Below, one piece after another: positions 24,479 through 32,043 of a stretch of DNA of 32,043 nt. How positions within the stretch are numbered: position 1 is the stretch's first letter; each line of letters begins with the position of its first letter. This stretch comes from Haliscomenobacteraceae bacterium (GTDB taxonomy: Bacteria; Bacteroidota; Bacteroidia; Chitinophagales; Saprospiraceae). A program made the position numbers and the translations under genes. The stretch spans positions 1 to 32,043 of the forward strand of contig CANMVX010000042.1 of NCBI GenBank assembly GCA_947501115.1, read 5' to 3'. The notes beneath the pieces were generated by a model that had not been told where the DNA came from, searched no databases, and was given only the letters and a program-made list of their open reading frames with translations.

Positions 24479-26032
24479 CTATTTTTTCAGATTTTTAAAG
24501 GAATTATATTCCCCATTTATTTTTTCCACTACTTTTTCTGCTGCTATCCTGCCTGTTTGTGCTCCACCGTTCATATACCCTTGAAACTGGATACTGCAAT
24601 GTTCCCCGGCGAAAAATATATTTCCTTCTGGTTCCTTTTCGACGCCTCCAAAAGCGGACCATTGGCCAACTTTATAAGAGGTATAAGAGCCAAGATTAAA
24701 ATAATAATCTTGCCAGGAAAATTTATGTAAGATATTGCTACCCGCTTTTTCGAAACCAGGCCAGATAGCTTCCAAGCCAGGTAAATACTTTTCTTTTATT
24801 TCGGAAGCTCTCAAATTAGCGGCATCATCACCTATAGAAGAACCTCCAAAGATGGTCAATGTACCGGCAGGACCAGGTTGAAGGCGGCTACTATCCCAGG
24901 TTGAGTAGGCAGGAATATCAGCAACCATGCCACCATGTGATCCATAATTTCTCCAAACACGTTCATTCATACCAAGAATAATTTTACCCCCATTACCATA
25001 TCCCAAATGCTGAATACATTCATTTTTTGTAGTGGACCAATTAAACCCAATGGTTTTGACCTCTCTGAGCTTTGTAAAGGGAATGGCCAGAATCAAATAA
25101 TCTGCTTTCACCATTTTTTTAGCACCCAAGTATTCAAAAACAGCAGTATAAGAATTCTCTTTATTTTTATGAATTTCTATGAGCGAATAGCCCATTTTAA
25201 TTTGATCTTCAAGCGATTTATTCATCGCTTGGGTGAGGGCTTGACTCCCACCTTTTATTTTAAAAACTTCTGATTGATCTTCTGTTTCGTTTTGGGCTTC
25301 GTCGGGCAGTTGGAGCAATAAAAAAAGATTAACAGCCGACTGATACTGAGCATCCATTGTATAATAGCCAGACATTTGGTTCATGTAAAACGATTTCAGC
25401 CAACCTTTTATGCCAATACGATCAAGGTATTGCGGAATAGAAAGTTGATCTATTTCAGCCCAATTTGTATTTTCCCTAAAAGTTATTTCATCCAAATTTT
25501 CTGGAAATCGTTCTAAATCAAGTCTTAATTTTTCAGCAAAAGGCATTATTTCATTCACCAAATCATTTTCGGTAAATTTTTTACCTCCAAAATAAAGAAC
25601 CTCCTCCAGCGAAGAGTCATCTTTACGCAAATCGACCAGTTCCAGATTAAATTCGTTCGTCAGTGAAACTAAATCATGATGGTAAGTATCTATAAATTCG
25701 CCACCCAGCTCCGTATTTAAATTTGGGGCAAAATAATTATTTAGGGTCATCATACGACCGCCAGACCTGTTAGAAGCTTCAAAAAGGGTGGCTTTAATCC
25801 CCTTTTTATTTAAAACGTGTAAGGCATTTAATCCAGCAATACCGGCACCTACCACGACAATATTGGGTGCTTTGGGATGTTTAAGAGGAGCATGAGGTAT
25901 CAATAATCCAGCAGAGAGCGTACTCATCTGCGACAAAAACTTCCTTCTGGATGCATTAAGAGATGGGTCATTTTTAATCCATGCCTTTATCGTAGCCTGT
26001 TGGATTGTTTTTTTAAAATACCATCTCATCAT
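24479..26032 (-). CDS. Flavin amine oxidase (monoamine/L-amino-acid oxidase type) with twin-arginine signal
   Basis: The 517-residue FAD enzyme has a Rossmann motif VVVGAGIAGLNAL (60-71), followed by EASNRSGGRMMT and the C-terminal flavin motif FFAGEHCSIQFQGYMNGGAQTGRIAAEKV. ASRRKFLSQ (28-35) in an extended N-terminus is a twin-arginine export signal, so the enzyme probably folds with FAD and acts in the periplasm. It would oxidise a primary amine or amino acid, releasing aldehyde or keto acid, ammonia and peroxide. Two ATGs occur in tandem (26032, 26029). It is first in the operon with SusC and SusD, an unusual partner for a nutrient-uptake pair. Confidence 0.87.
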   Translation of the reverse strand: MMRWYFKKTIQQATIKAWIKNDPSLNASRRKFLSQMSTLSAGLLIPHAPLKHPKAPNIVVVGAGIAGLNALHVLNKKGIKATLFEASNRSGGRMMTLNNYFAPNLNTELGGEFIDTYHHDLVSLTNEFNLELVDLRKDDSSLEEVLYFGGKKFTENDLVNEIMPFAEKLRLDLERFPENLDEITFRENTNWAEIDQLSIPQYLDRIGIKGWLKSFYMNQMSGYYTMDAQYQSAVNLFLLLQLPDEAQNETEDQSEVFKIKGGSQALTQAMNKSLEDQIKMGYSLIEIHKNKENSYTAVFEYLGAKKMVKADYLILAIPFTKLREVKTIGFNWSTTKNECIQHLGYGNGGKIILGMNERVWRNYGSHGGMVADIPAYSTWDSSRLQPGPAGTLTIFGGSSIGDDAANLRASEIKEKYLPGLEAIWPGFEKAGSNILHKFSWQDYYFNLGSYTSYKVGQWSAFGGVEKEPEGNIFFAGEHCSIQFQGYMNGGAQTGRIAAEKVVEKINGEYNSFKNLKK

Positions 26033-26147
26033 GGACTGTTGAAGAATTTTTAAAAGGAGTTCTGTGTCAATCTGACAAAATAAATATTTTTTAACATAAA
26101 ATATACCTTTTAAATAAATAAGTCAACTATTAAGCTATTTTAGAACT

Positions 26148-26155
26148 TACCTTTG
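26148..26155 (+). promoter_or_regulatory. Bacteroidota -7 box TACCTTTG upstream of the ABC operon
   Basis: TACCTTTG is an exact match to the TAnnTTTG -7 consensus of Bacteroidota sigma factor promoters. It ends 20 bases before the ATG at 26176, implying a very short leader. A purine-rich stretch (AAGGAAGAAAG) lies between. No clear TTTG -33 element is visible at the usual distance, which lowers confidence. Confidence 0.5.
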
Positions 26156-26175
26156 AAGGAAGAAAGAAAACACCT

Positions 26176-27114
26176 ATGATGATAATAGTCAGTAATGTTA
26201 CGTTTGATTATCCTGAAAAAAGAGCTTTGAATCAGGTAAGCTTCCAAATAGAACCAGGTTCAATCACGGCGTTGGTGGGTCCCAATGGTTCGGGAAAAAC
26301 AACTCTTTTGAGAAGTATTGCAGCTCTATCAAAACCTATTAGCGGAGAAATAATGGTGAATGGCTATGACACCTTATTACAACCTCGCGAAGTTCACAGC
26401 CAAATAGGCTTTTTACAGGATTTATTTGGCTTATACGATACGCTGACCGTTTATCAGTGTCTTAGTTTCATGGCGTATAGTCGAATCACTGATAAAGATG
26501 AGGTAGAATCGGCCATAGAAAACGCAATTGAACAAGTAGGCATCGCCAGATTTCTTCATAAAAAAGTGGGCATTTTATCCCGTGGGATGCGACAAAGAGT
26601 AGGCATTGCGGCGGCTATAGTTCATCGACCAACCATCTTATTACTAGACGAACCTGCTTCAGGCTTAGACCCTGAAGCACGATACGAATTATCAAACTTA
26701 ATGGTTAATCTGGCAGAAAATGGAATGACAATTATTGTATCATCTCATATTTTAGCAGAACTGGCCGATTATTCTACCCACATGCTTGTTTTACAAGATG
26801 GAAATGTGGTGGAGCACAAAAAATTAAAATCAAATCCCATTTCACGTGCTTTTGTTTATTTGGAAATAGGTGCCGAACATGATTTAGCCCCTCTGTTAGA
26901 TAAAATCAAATTATTCCGTGGTGTTACGGAGATACTTTCTGTGGATAAAAAATTACATATAAAATTAGATACGCTTATTTCTTCCAAACATCAATTTCTT
27001 AAAGATTTGATATCGGAAAATATCTCTGTAAACGATTTTTCTGAAGTTAAAATTAATCTTCAGGATGAGTATATTAAGACCGTTTCCCAATACAAACTCA
27101 ACAAATCAAAATGA
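26176..27114 (+). CDS. ABC transporter ATP-binding protein
   Basis: The 312-residue ATPase shows all motifs: Walker A GPNGSGKTT (35-43), Q-loop in GFLQDLFGLYDTLTV (Q81), signature LSRGMRQRVG (134-143), Walker B ILLLDEP (154-160) with LD at the D-loop, and switch His H191 in VSSHIL. About 100 extra residues after the core form the accessory C-terminal domain common in export-type ATPases. The last four bases overlap the permease start (ATGA), so the two are co-translated. It is probably an ABC-2-type export or membrane-remodelling system; the cargo is unknown. Confidence 0.92.
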   Translation: MMIIVSNVTFDYPEKRALNQVSFQIEPGSITALVGPNGSGKTTLLRSIAALSKPISGEIMVNGYDTLLQPREVHSQIGFLQDLFGLYDTLTVYQCLSFMAYSRITDKDEVESAIENAIEQVGIARFLHKKVGILSRGMRQRVGIAAAIVHRPTILLLDEPASGLDPEARYELSNLMVNLAENGMTIIVSSHILAELADYSTHMLVLQDGNVVEHKKLKSNPISRAFVYLEIGAEHDLAPLLDKIKLFRGVTEILSVDKKLHIKLDTLISSKHQFLKDLISENISVNDFSEVKINLQDEYIKTVSQYKLNKSK

Positions 27115-28514
27115 AAAATATACTTAAATTTAATCCCGAGTTAGCTAAAAATATATGGCTGGAATTAAGTCTACAAAGACTGATAACTATGCCAGCCATC
27201 CTATTATTATTTGTATTTTTAATTTTTTCTTTGAATTCTGGGGAGGAAAATCCTTGGGCAACCGTCCATTATTTTTCCTTTTACGGATTCATATTCATTG
27301 GTATTTTATGGGGAATGAAATCTTCATCCGATGCCATATTAGATGAACACAACGAGAAAACCTGGGACTGGCAGAAAATGAGTTCTATTGGTCCGTGGAA
27401 ATTAGCCATTGGAAAATTAATCGGTTCAACCATTTACAATTGGTATGGCGCCTTAATATGCTGGGGTTTATTTATGTATTCTGCCACATACACCAATCAA
27501 CCTAAAGCAGAATTTAAAACCGGATTTCTTTTAGTTGCCATAATGGTTGGGTTACACGGATTAATGATACTGATTGCCCTTCAATTAATTCGACGAACGA
27601 ATGCGAACACGAAAATAAAAAGCAATCGAATTTTCCTGTCTGGTATATTATTTGCGGGCATACTGTCGAGTATATTTTCCTATTTCACCCTACTAGGTAG
27701 CAGCAAAATGATGCAACTTACCTGGTATGGCATAGCGATACCATCGCTCGATTTTTTATTATTTACTTCTGTTGTATATACTTTATGGATCCTTGCAGGG
27801 CTTTACAGAAGTATGCGCACAGAACTTCAATTTACGGATCCACCCAGCTGGTGGTTATTCTTTCTAATATTCCATTTTATTTTCCAATACGGTTTCTTTT
27901 TACCGGAAGGAAAAATGGTTGACCTGTCGGCAATATCGACGACGCTCACGCTCCTTTTTGTCGAAACCATCCTCCTTACCTACCTTTTAGCATTGAGTGA
28001 AAATAAGGATATTGTATTATTCAGAAAATTAATAAATTCGTTAAAATCTTCCGATTTTCCCACTTTTTATAAATATGTTCCTTTGTGGCTCATCACCTTG
28101 CCCATAGCTAAGATAGCGGGCTTTTTGGTATTGCTTCTCCTTTTAATATTTGATGAAAATCCAATATTGAAAACAATTTTAAAAGATTATTCCATCACAA
28201 GCAAGATAGAGCTAGTTGGTTTTTACCTGGCCATGCTCCTATATGTAGTGAGAGATTTAGGCATTTTATTATTATTAAATTTCTCTAACCGGCCACAAAG
28301 AGCTGACACCAGCATGCTTGTTTATCTGGTATTAATTTATTTGATATTGCCCACATTGACTTCAGGTTTAGGAATTTCCGTCATTTTATACCCAGATATC
28401 ACCCAGGGAATTATCCCCTTGATAGGTTTTCCACTGGTTGAATCCATTGCAGTGGTTTACTTTTTGGTAAAAAAATGGCAAGAAATATCCTTTAATTATC
28501 AGCAGAATTCTTGA
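27111..28514 (+). CDS. ABC transporter permease-type membrane protein
   Basis: The 467-residue protein has roughly ten to twelve hydrophobic segments, starting around residue 25. The cytosolic stretch DEHNEKTWDWQKMSSIGPWKLAIGKLIG, typical of ABC-2 permeases between the first helices, is the best family marker; the rest is not distinctive. It overlaps the ATPase gene by ATGA and should form its membrane partner. No periplasmic binding protein or membrane-fusion gene accompanies them. It is the last intact plus-strand gene before a decayed region, and I see no clear terminator behind it. Confidence 0.78.
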   Translation: MKNILKFNPELAKNIWLELSLQRLITMPAILLLFVFLIFSLNSGEENPWATVHYFSFYGFIFIGILWGMKSSSDAILDEHNEKTWDWQKMSSIGPWKLAIGKLIGSTIYNWYGALICWGLFMYSATYTNQPKAEFKTGFLLVAIMVGLHGLMILIALQLIRRTNANTKIKSNRIFLSGILFAGILSSIFSYFTLLGSSKMMQLTWYGIAIPSLDFLLFTSVVYTLWILAGLYRSMRTELQFTDPPSWWLFFLIFHFIFQYGFFLPEGKMVDLSAISTTLTLLFVETILLTYLLALSENKDIVLFRKLINSLKSSDFPTFYKYVPLWLITLPIAKIAGFLVLLLLLIFDENPILKTILKDYSITSKIELVGFYLAMLLYVVRDLGILLLLNFSNRPQRADTSMLVYLVLIYLILPTLTSGLGISVILYPDITQGIIPLIGFPLVESIAVVYFLVKKWQEISFNYQQNS

Positions 28515-29384
28515 GGAGTTTAGTGTTGGGTTTTTGTTGGGTTTATGGTTCTGGCAATCTCCAGATACTTGACATTTTTAGTGTGTGGTACTTTGGAAGT
28601 TGGCGTGTGACCTATAGCGTGTGTTAGGAAGATTGCGTGTCTATGCCCATGTGAGTATGTATGAAATAATACATTTACGAATAAACATTATGCTTAAAAC
28701 GAAGACGATGCATAATACTGAAAATCCTTTACATCCGTGATTGAGAAAAAAGGGGATTTGGAATGGGGTGATCTCAAAAAGGTTTTTTCACCATCGCATG
28801 ATTCCATGGGAAAATTTTGATTCAGCCCTAAATCATCGTACTTTTGACTAGATAAATTATGGAATAAATAAAATGTTTAATAAATCAACAACAGCAATCA
28901 TCCCATGAACAAATGTAAAAATCATAGAGAAATCGCAACGCCCGCCATAACCACATTCCTTAGATAAAGTATAAACGGTGTGTTATTCTAAAAATCCTTT
29001 TTTTATTTTATCTGTTGAATAATGAATTCATTTCAAGTAATTCGAAATTTGTTGTTTTAAGAAAACGCGATTCCCTGTTAAAAATTAGATCGAAAGTGTT
29101 TTTAGAAGTAGTTCCAAAAAGAGTTTCTGCACCAATCTTCAAACACGTTACAATGTTCAAACTGCCCGAATTCAGACCAATTAAGATAAATGAGATATTT
29201 AAGAACCTAAATATGTGAGAGAGTGGATATAAAAATTTACTCAGCTAAAAAAATCCGTTTAATTCTTTAACTTTATATACTGTTATATTGCTCTTTTCTA
29301 TGGAAAAATACATTTATTTACACACTTAGTATGGAAAATACAAGTAGGATAATTTTACCATTAATAACCTGAAAAATTTATTTT
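28515..29384. other. Geneless region with a decayed repeat fragment
   Basis: About 870 bases carry no convincing gene. At 28717-28744 the sequence CTGAAAATCCTTTACATCC followed by GTGATTG matches one arm of the inverted repeat found at 10389-10418, with a few changes and no partner arm nearby, so it looks like a worn fragment. A 67-codon TTG-start frame at 29015-29218 has no recognisable domain and no ribosome-binding site. The composition is AT-rich. Confidence 0.45.
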
Positions 29385-29975
29385 ATGAGAATCCTAATTT
29401 TAACCTTTATTATTTTTTAATTAAATAGTACATTTTCTTATTCTCAAACCATTATAAATTCTTCAAATGAATCAACAAGTAAATGCCCAGAACAAATTAA
29501 GGATATTGATGGAAATATTTATAAAACTTTAAAAATTGGAGAGCAGTGTTGGATGCAAAGTAATTTAAAAGTAACAAAATATAGAGATAATACTGTTATC
29601 CCAAAAATTTCTGATGCCAATTCCTGGTCTAAACTTAATACTGGCACAAGGTGTTCCTACGAAAATGTTTTAAGCAACTCTTATATATATAGGAATCTTT
29701 ATAATTGGTTTGCTGTTGCCGATATAAGGAAAATATGTCCAGTAGGTTGGCAAGTACCTAATGATTCTGATTGGGTCATACTATCTAACTATTTAGGAGG
29801 CGTTTATGCGGGTGGAAAAATAAAAGCAAGCGGTCTGAAATATTGGAATAGTCCAAATAAAGGTGCTACAAACAGTAATGGATTTACTGCCTTACCTTCA
29901 GGTAGAAGAAACTACGATGGGAGTTACAGCAATATTAAATACCATTCTTTTTTCAGGTACTATGGCCTCGGCTGA
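29385..29975 (+). pseudogene. FISUMP-domain secreted protein, broken: stop in signal peptide and lost C-terminus
   Basis: From the ATG at 29385 the frame reads a hydrophobic signal MRILILTFIIF, then TAA (29418-29420), then continues in frame LNSTFSYSQ and the mature domain. DIDGNIYKTLKIGEQCWMQSNLKVTKYR, YRNLYNWFAVADIRKICPVGWQVPNDSDW, GGKIKASGLKYWNSPN and GFTALPSGRRNYDGSY are textbook Fibrobacter succinogenes major paralogous (FISUMP) motifs of surface proteins. The domain normally closes with a WSSTE...GFSVRCV segment. Here the reading stops matching after YHSFF, at about 29954, where group II intron sequence begins; the final codons to TGA at 29975 are intron antisense. A single base change would restore the signal peptide, but not the missing 3' end. 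Confidence 0.85.
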
Positions 29976-30302
29976 CTCCTCATAGCAAGCTTTACTCCGT
30001 GTTTCTAAATACATCTCCACACGTCTATGAGGCCTCCCGTGGTAAGACAATCCACTTTCACGCCAGCTCCCCGCCTCATTTACACTCCAATGTCCGTGTA
30101 ATCTTTGGACTTCGACTTGTTTTGCAGCCTCATCCCATTGGATATGCCTGATAAGGTTCGTATTCCTCGGGGCAGCGTTTTGCCGCCAGCTTCCTTCATA
30201 TTCCACCTCACGATGGACACCAGTGCCTTAAGCTAGTGGTTGGCGATTACATACCCCCACAGTGGACTTGCACCACCTAGTTGATTGCCATGCACGGCAC
30301 AC
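29955..30302 (-). mobile_element. Group IIC intron, 5' fragment (ribozyme part only)
   Basis: On the minus strand the element starts GTGTGCCGTGCATGG at 30302, matching the GUGYG 5' end of group II introns. It continues with GGTGGTGCAAGTCCAC, GTGTCCATCGTGAGGTGGAA, TGAAGGAAGCTGGCGGCAAA, CGAGGAATACGAACCTTAT and finally GAGTCAGCCGAGGCCATAG, the conserved run of bacterial class C introns such as the B. halodurans type. It breaks off at about 29955 before the reverse-transcriptase ORF; domains V and VI are absent, so it cannot splice or move. Its 5' end lies directly behind the T-tract of the terminator at 30304-30336, the preferred target of class C introns. A 102-codon frame inside it is a by-product. 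Confidence 0.85.
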
Positions 30303-30303
30303 T

Positions 30304-30336
30304 AAAAAGGGAGGCTTTCTAAAAAGGCAGCCTCCC
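30304..30336 (-). terminator. Rho-independent terminator of the T9SS cohesin-like gene, and intron target site
   Basis: On the minus strand an 8-bp stem, GGGAGGCT (30336-30329) against AGCCTCCC (30316-30309), is followed by TTTTT (30308-30304). It lies about 28 bases behind the stop codon at 30365. The intron fragment's first base (30302) comes immediately after the T-run. Confidence 0.85.
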
Positions 30337-30364
30337 TTCAAAAAAATAAACTTTAATATAATAA

Positions 30365-32043
30365 TTATTCTACAACAATCATTTTTCTGGTCATCGTGAA
30401 ATCAGCTACTTTCAAGGTGTAAGTTAATACACCAACAGCCATTAATTCCCATGACTTCAAGCTAACCTGATTGTAACCTTTTACATATTGTCCGTTGATC
30501 ACTTTCAATTTACGACCAGTTACGTCCTGGATAGTTAAAGTAGCTGCACCTGCTGCTGGTAAGTTGAAACCAATAATTGTCTCACCCACAAATGGGTTAG
30601 GAGTATTTTGGTATAACTCGTAGTTAGCAGAAGCTTTGCTTGCATTGAAGTTTAATCCAACGTTCACCACTTCTCCACCTTTGTAGGCTTCAGCTGCAGT
30701 GTAACGGCTGTTTAAATTTAATACTTCGCTCAATGTAGTATTAGATGTAGCACGAACTACCAGGCTAAATAATACGTTACCTTTAGCTTCGCCATGCCAG
30801 CTAGCAGTAACAACACCTTCTTCAGCGAAAATACCGAAGTTTTCCTCAGCTGCGATACCAGGTACTAGGTCAACTAACTCTAAACCTTTCTTGTCAAGGT
30901 TTAATGTGAATTGGAAGCCTTCGATACCTTTAAAATCAGCCGTAGTAAAGTCAACTTTGTACTCATTACCAGCAACTAAATTCATGTCAGCAACATTGAT
31001 ATCTAAGGTAGAAGTCAAGTGTCGAACACTAACCTGAGTACTGTTAGCAATGGCATTACCGCTTACATCACCTACTTTCACAGCAACGAAATTAGCAGAT
31101 AAAGAACCTTTCAGGTCATTTACGTTTTTAACCTCAGGGAAGCTAGCCGCCCATGGATTAGAAGCAATTGGGAAAGTGTAAGAAGCGTCAACGAATCTCC
31201 AGCTGTTATTATTAGGAAACGCGGCATCGATATTCAGAATCAGCTTACGTAATTGAATCATATCCAGTGTCGTAATCGTTTTTGAGTTGTTGACGTCTGC
31301 TGCAATCAATTTGTAAGGCGTATTCAACGGATGATTCCCTAAAATATGTTTGCTAATCAATATTAAGTCATACGTTGACACCCCATTCAAAAAGCCTTTA
31401 TTTAAGCTTGGAGTCACTGTGTAATCCAGCCCTTTCGTCAGATTATTGAACATATAAATGCCATTCACTCCTGTAGAAATTAGTTTTTGTGACCCACCAG
31501 AGAGATTAACTTGTACACCTTCAACAGTAGCTTTGCTTTCTGTTTGGATGGCACCAGCTACAGAATTAGGAGCGGTGGCGTTACACAATCCAATATTATC
31601 CTGTAAATCAATATTTACAGTACAGAAATCTTCGTTACCGGCTCCATCAGACAAATAAACACGAACTTGTGTAGATCCTGTTATATCAGTACACGTCATT
31701 ACTACAGTTTCTCCTCTATTTCCTGTTTCTTTGTTGTCTGTATCTAATCTTACGATAGTTGCTTTTACAGGACCTGTGCACTCCTCTAATCCCCAATTAC
31801 GATAGATATCCTGGAATACATCAACAGCTCTGATTACTACCATACCTTTATTTGCAGATATATCTGCAGGCATTAAAGTAGCCACGAAATTTTGAACACA
31901 TACAGGAGCTGGTGCTTTAACATCCGCTACCGTAAAGTCAATTCTGTCAACAAGTACATTTCCGCAATCATCACGAACAGTAACCAATAATTGGTAATCC
32001 TCGTAACCTACATTACCATCACCACCCGTTTGGTCGATAGGTA
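30365..32043 (-). CDS. Giant surface protein C-terminus: dockerin-like and cohesin-like modules with T9SS type A sorting domain (5' end outside window)
   Basis: The frame is open to the window edge; the apparent start at 31987 is a TTG inside the gene, and upstream codons read GGDGNVGYEDYQLL. Modules in order are Ig/HYR-like VTVRDDCGN and DNKETGN...CTDITGSTQVRV repeats, a SdrD/carboxypeptidase-regulatory-like segment (VEGVQVNLSGG...GVNGIYMFNNL), a dockerin-type stretch (STYDLILISKHILG, then AADVNNSKTITTLDMIQLRKLIL and KVGDVSGNA), a cohesin-like beta-sandwich (LVAGNEYKVDFTTADFKGIEGFQFTLNLD...GVVTASWHG) and a type A T9SS sorting domain (YELYQNTPNPFVGETIIGFNLP...MTRKMIVVE). It is thus exported through T9SS and anchored or released at the cell surface. 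Similar chains are typical of Saprospiraceae. Confidence 0.87.
   Translation of the reverse strand, partial: PIDQTGGDGNVGYEDYQLLVTVRDDCGNVLVDRIDFTVADVKAPAPVCVQNFVATLMPADISANKGMVVIRAVDVFQDIYRNWGLEECTGPVKATIVRLDTDNKETGNRGETVVMTCTDITGSTQVRVYLSDGAGNEDFCTVNIDLQDNIGLCNATAPNSVAGAIQTESKATVEGVQVNLSGGSQKLISTGVNGIYMFNNLTKGLDYTVTPSLNKGFLNGVSTYDLILISKHILGNHPLNTPYKLIAADVNNSKTITTLDMIQLRKLILNIDAAFPNNNSWRFVDASYTFPIASNPWAASFPEVKNVNDLKGSLSANFVAVKVGDVSGNAIANSTQVSVRHLTSTLDINVADMNLVAGNEYKVDFTTADFKGIEGFQFTLNLDKKGLELVDLVPGIAAEENFGIFAEEGVVTASWHGEAKGNVLFSLVVRATSNTTLSEVLNLNSRYTAAEAYKGGEVVNVGLNFNASKASANYELYQNTPNPFVGETIIGFNLPAAGAATLTIQDVTGRKLKVINGQYVKGYNQVSLKSWELMAVGVLTYTLKVADFTMTRKMIVVE

Noticed and set aside
26033-26100. 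TATTTTG strings as -7 boxes for the amine oxidase operon, and similar ones ahead of the ThuA-like and Lrp genes
   Set aside because: They are one base short of TAnnTTTG spacing and lie in very AT-rich sequence, so chance matches are likely.
28738-28780. A TTGAGA...TCTCAA inverted repeat as a possible terminator behind the ABC operon
   Set aside because: The stem is only 6 bp with a loop of about 25 bases and lies more than 200 bases behind the permease stop; too weak to call.
29015-29218. A 67-codon plus-strand frame starting with TTG
   Set aside because: No known domain, no ribosome-binding site and an alternative start in a decayed region; cannot be supported as a gene.
29898-30206. A 102-codon minus-strand reading frame
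   Set aside because: It reads through the ribozyme part of the group IIC intron fragment and into the antisense of the FISUMP gene; the conserved signal is at RNA, not protein, level.

Overview
The window comes from a member of the Bacteroidota, most likely a Saprospiraceae-like bacterium. The evidence is a SusC/SusD outer-membrane uptake pair, a type IX secretion (T9SS) C-terminal sorting domain on a cohesin/dockerin-like surface protein, a FISUMP-domain gene, short relaxed lipoprotein signals, and a TAnnTTTG-type -7 promoter box. No rRNA, tRNA or CRISPR array was seen. The taxonomic call is inference.

Region 1 (1-9809, all minus strand) is one tightly packed nine-gene operon. It starts with an Lrp/AsnC regulator and runs through a GabT-like aminotransferase, a succinate-semialdehyde dehydrogenase, an NhaC-family carrier, a stand-alone GNAT acetyltransferase, a second GabT-like aminotransferase, a YtcJ-type amidohydrolase, an agmatine deiminase and a cut-off N-carbamoylputrescine amidase. 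Read together it looks like agmatine -> N-carbamoylputrescine -> putrescine -> 4-aminobutyrate -> succinate catabolism. Gene spacing runs from 4-base ATGA overlaps to gaps of about 11 bases. AT-rich overlapping palindromes upstream of the regulator are a candidate operator.

Region 2 (9810-10902) has no intact gene. It holds a terminator, the last ~38 codons of a broken small heat-shock protein (Hsp20) gene, and two tandem copies (358-base period) of a structured, MITE-like repeat. Each copy has 30-base inverted repeats around a strong hairpin. The Hsp20 break falls exactly where a repeat end begins.

Region 3 (10903-26032, minus) is a carbohydrate or sugar-acid gene set. Reading in the direction of transcription it contains a Tat-type flavin amine oxidase, SusC, SusD, a small VOC protein, a ThuA-like protein, a 1064-residue SGNH/beta-propeller/HEAT/cytochrome c protein, a tagatose-3-epimerase-like isomerase, an enolase-superfamily dehydratase, a second VOC protein, a D-2-hydroxyacid dehydrogenase-like protein and a Tat-signal sugar isomerase. 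The last seven are packed as one operon. The most economical reading is uptake of an oligomeric or substituted sugar, periplasmic oxidation coupled to cytochrome c, then epimerisation and dehydration of the product. The substrate cannot be read from sequence.

Region 4 (26176-28514, plus) is a two-gene ABC exporter-type system with overlapping genes and its own -7 box.

Region 5 (28515-32043) is a decayed stretch. It holds a geneless segment, a FISUMP-domain lipoprotein/secreted gene with a stop codon in its signal peptide and a missing 3' end, and the 5' ~348 bases of a group IIC intron fused to that broken gene. The intron's intact 5' end lies directly behind the rho-independent terminator of the T9SS-exported cohesin/dockerin-like protein, whose 5' part runs off the window.
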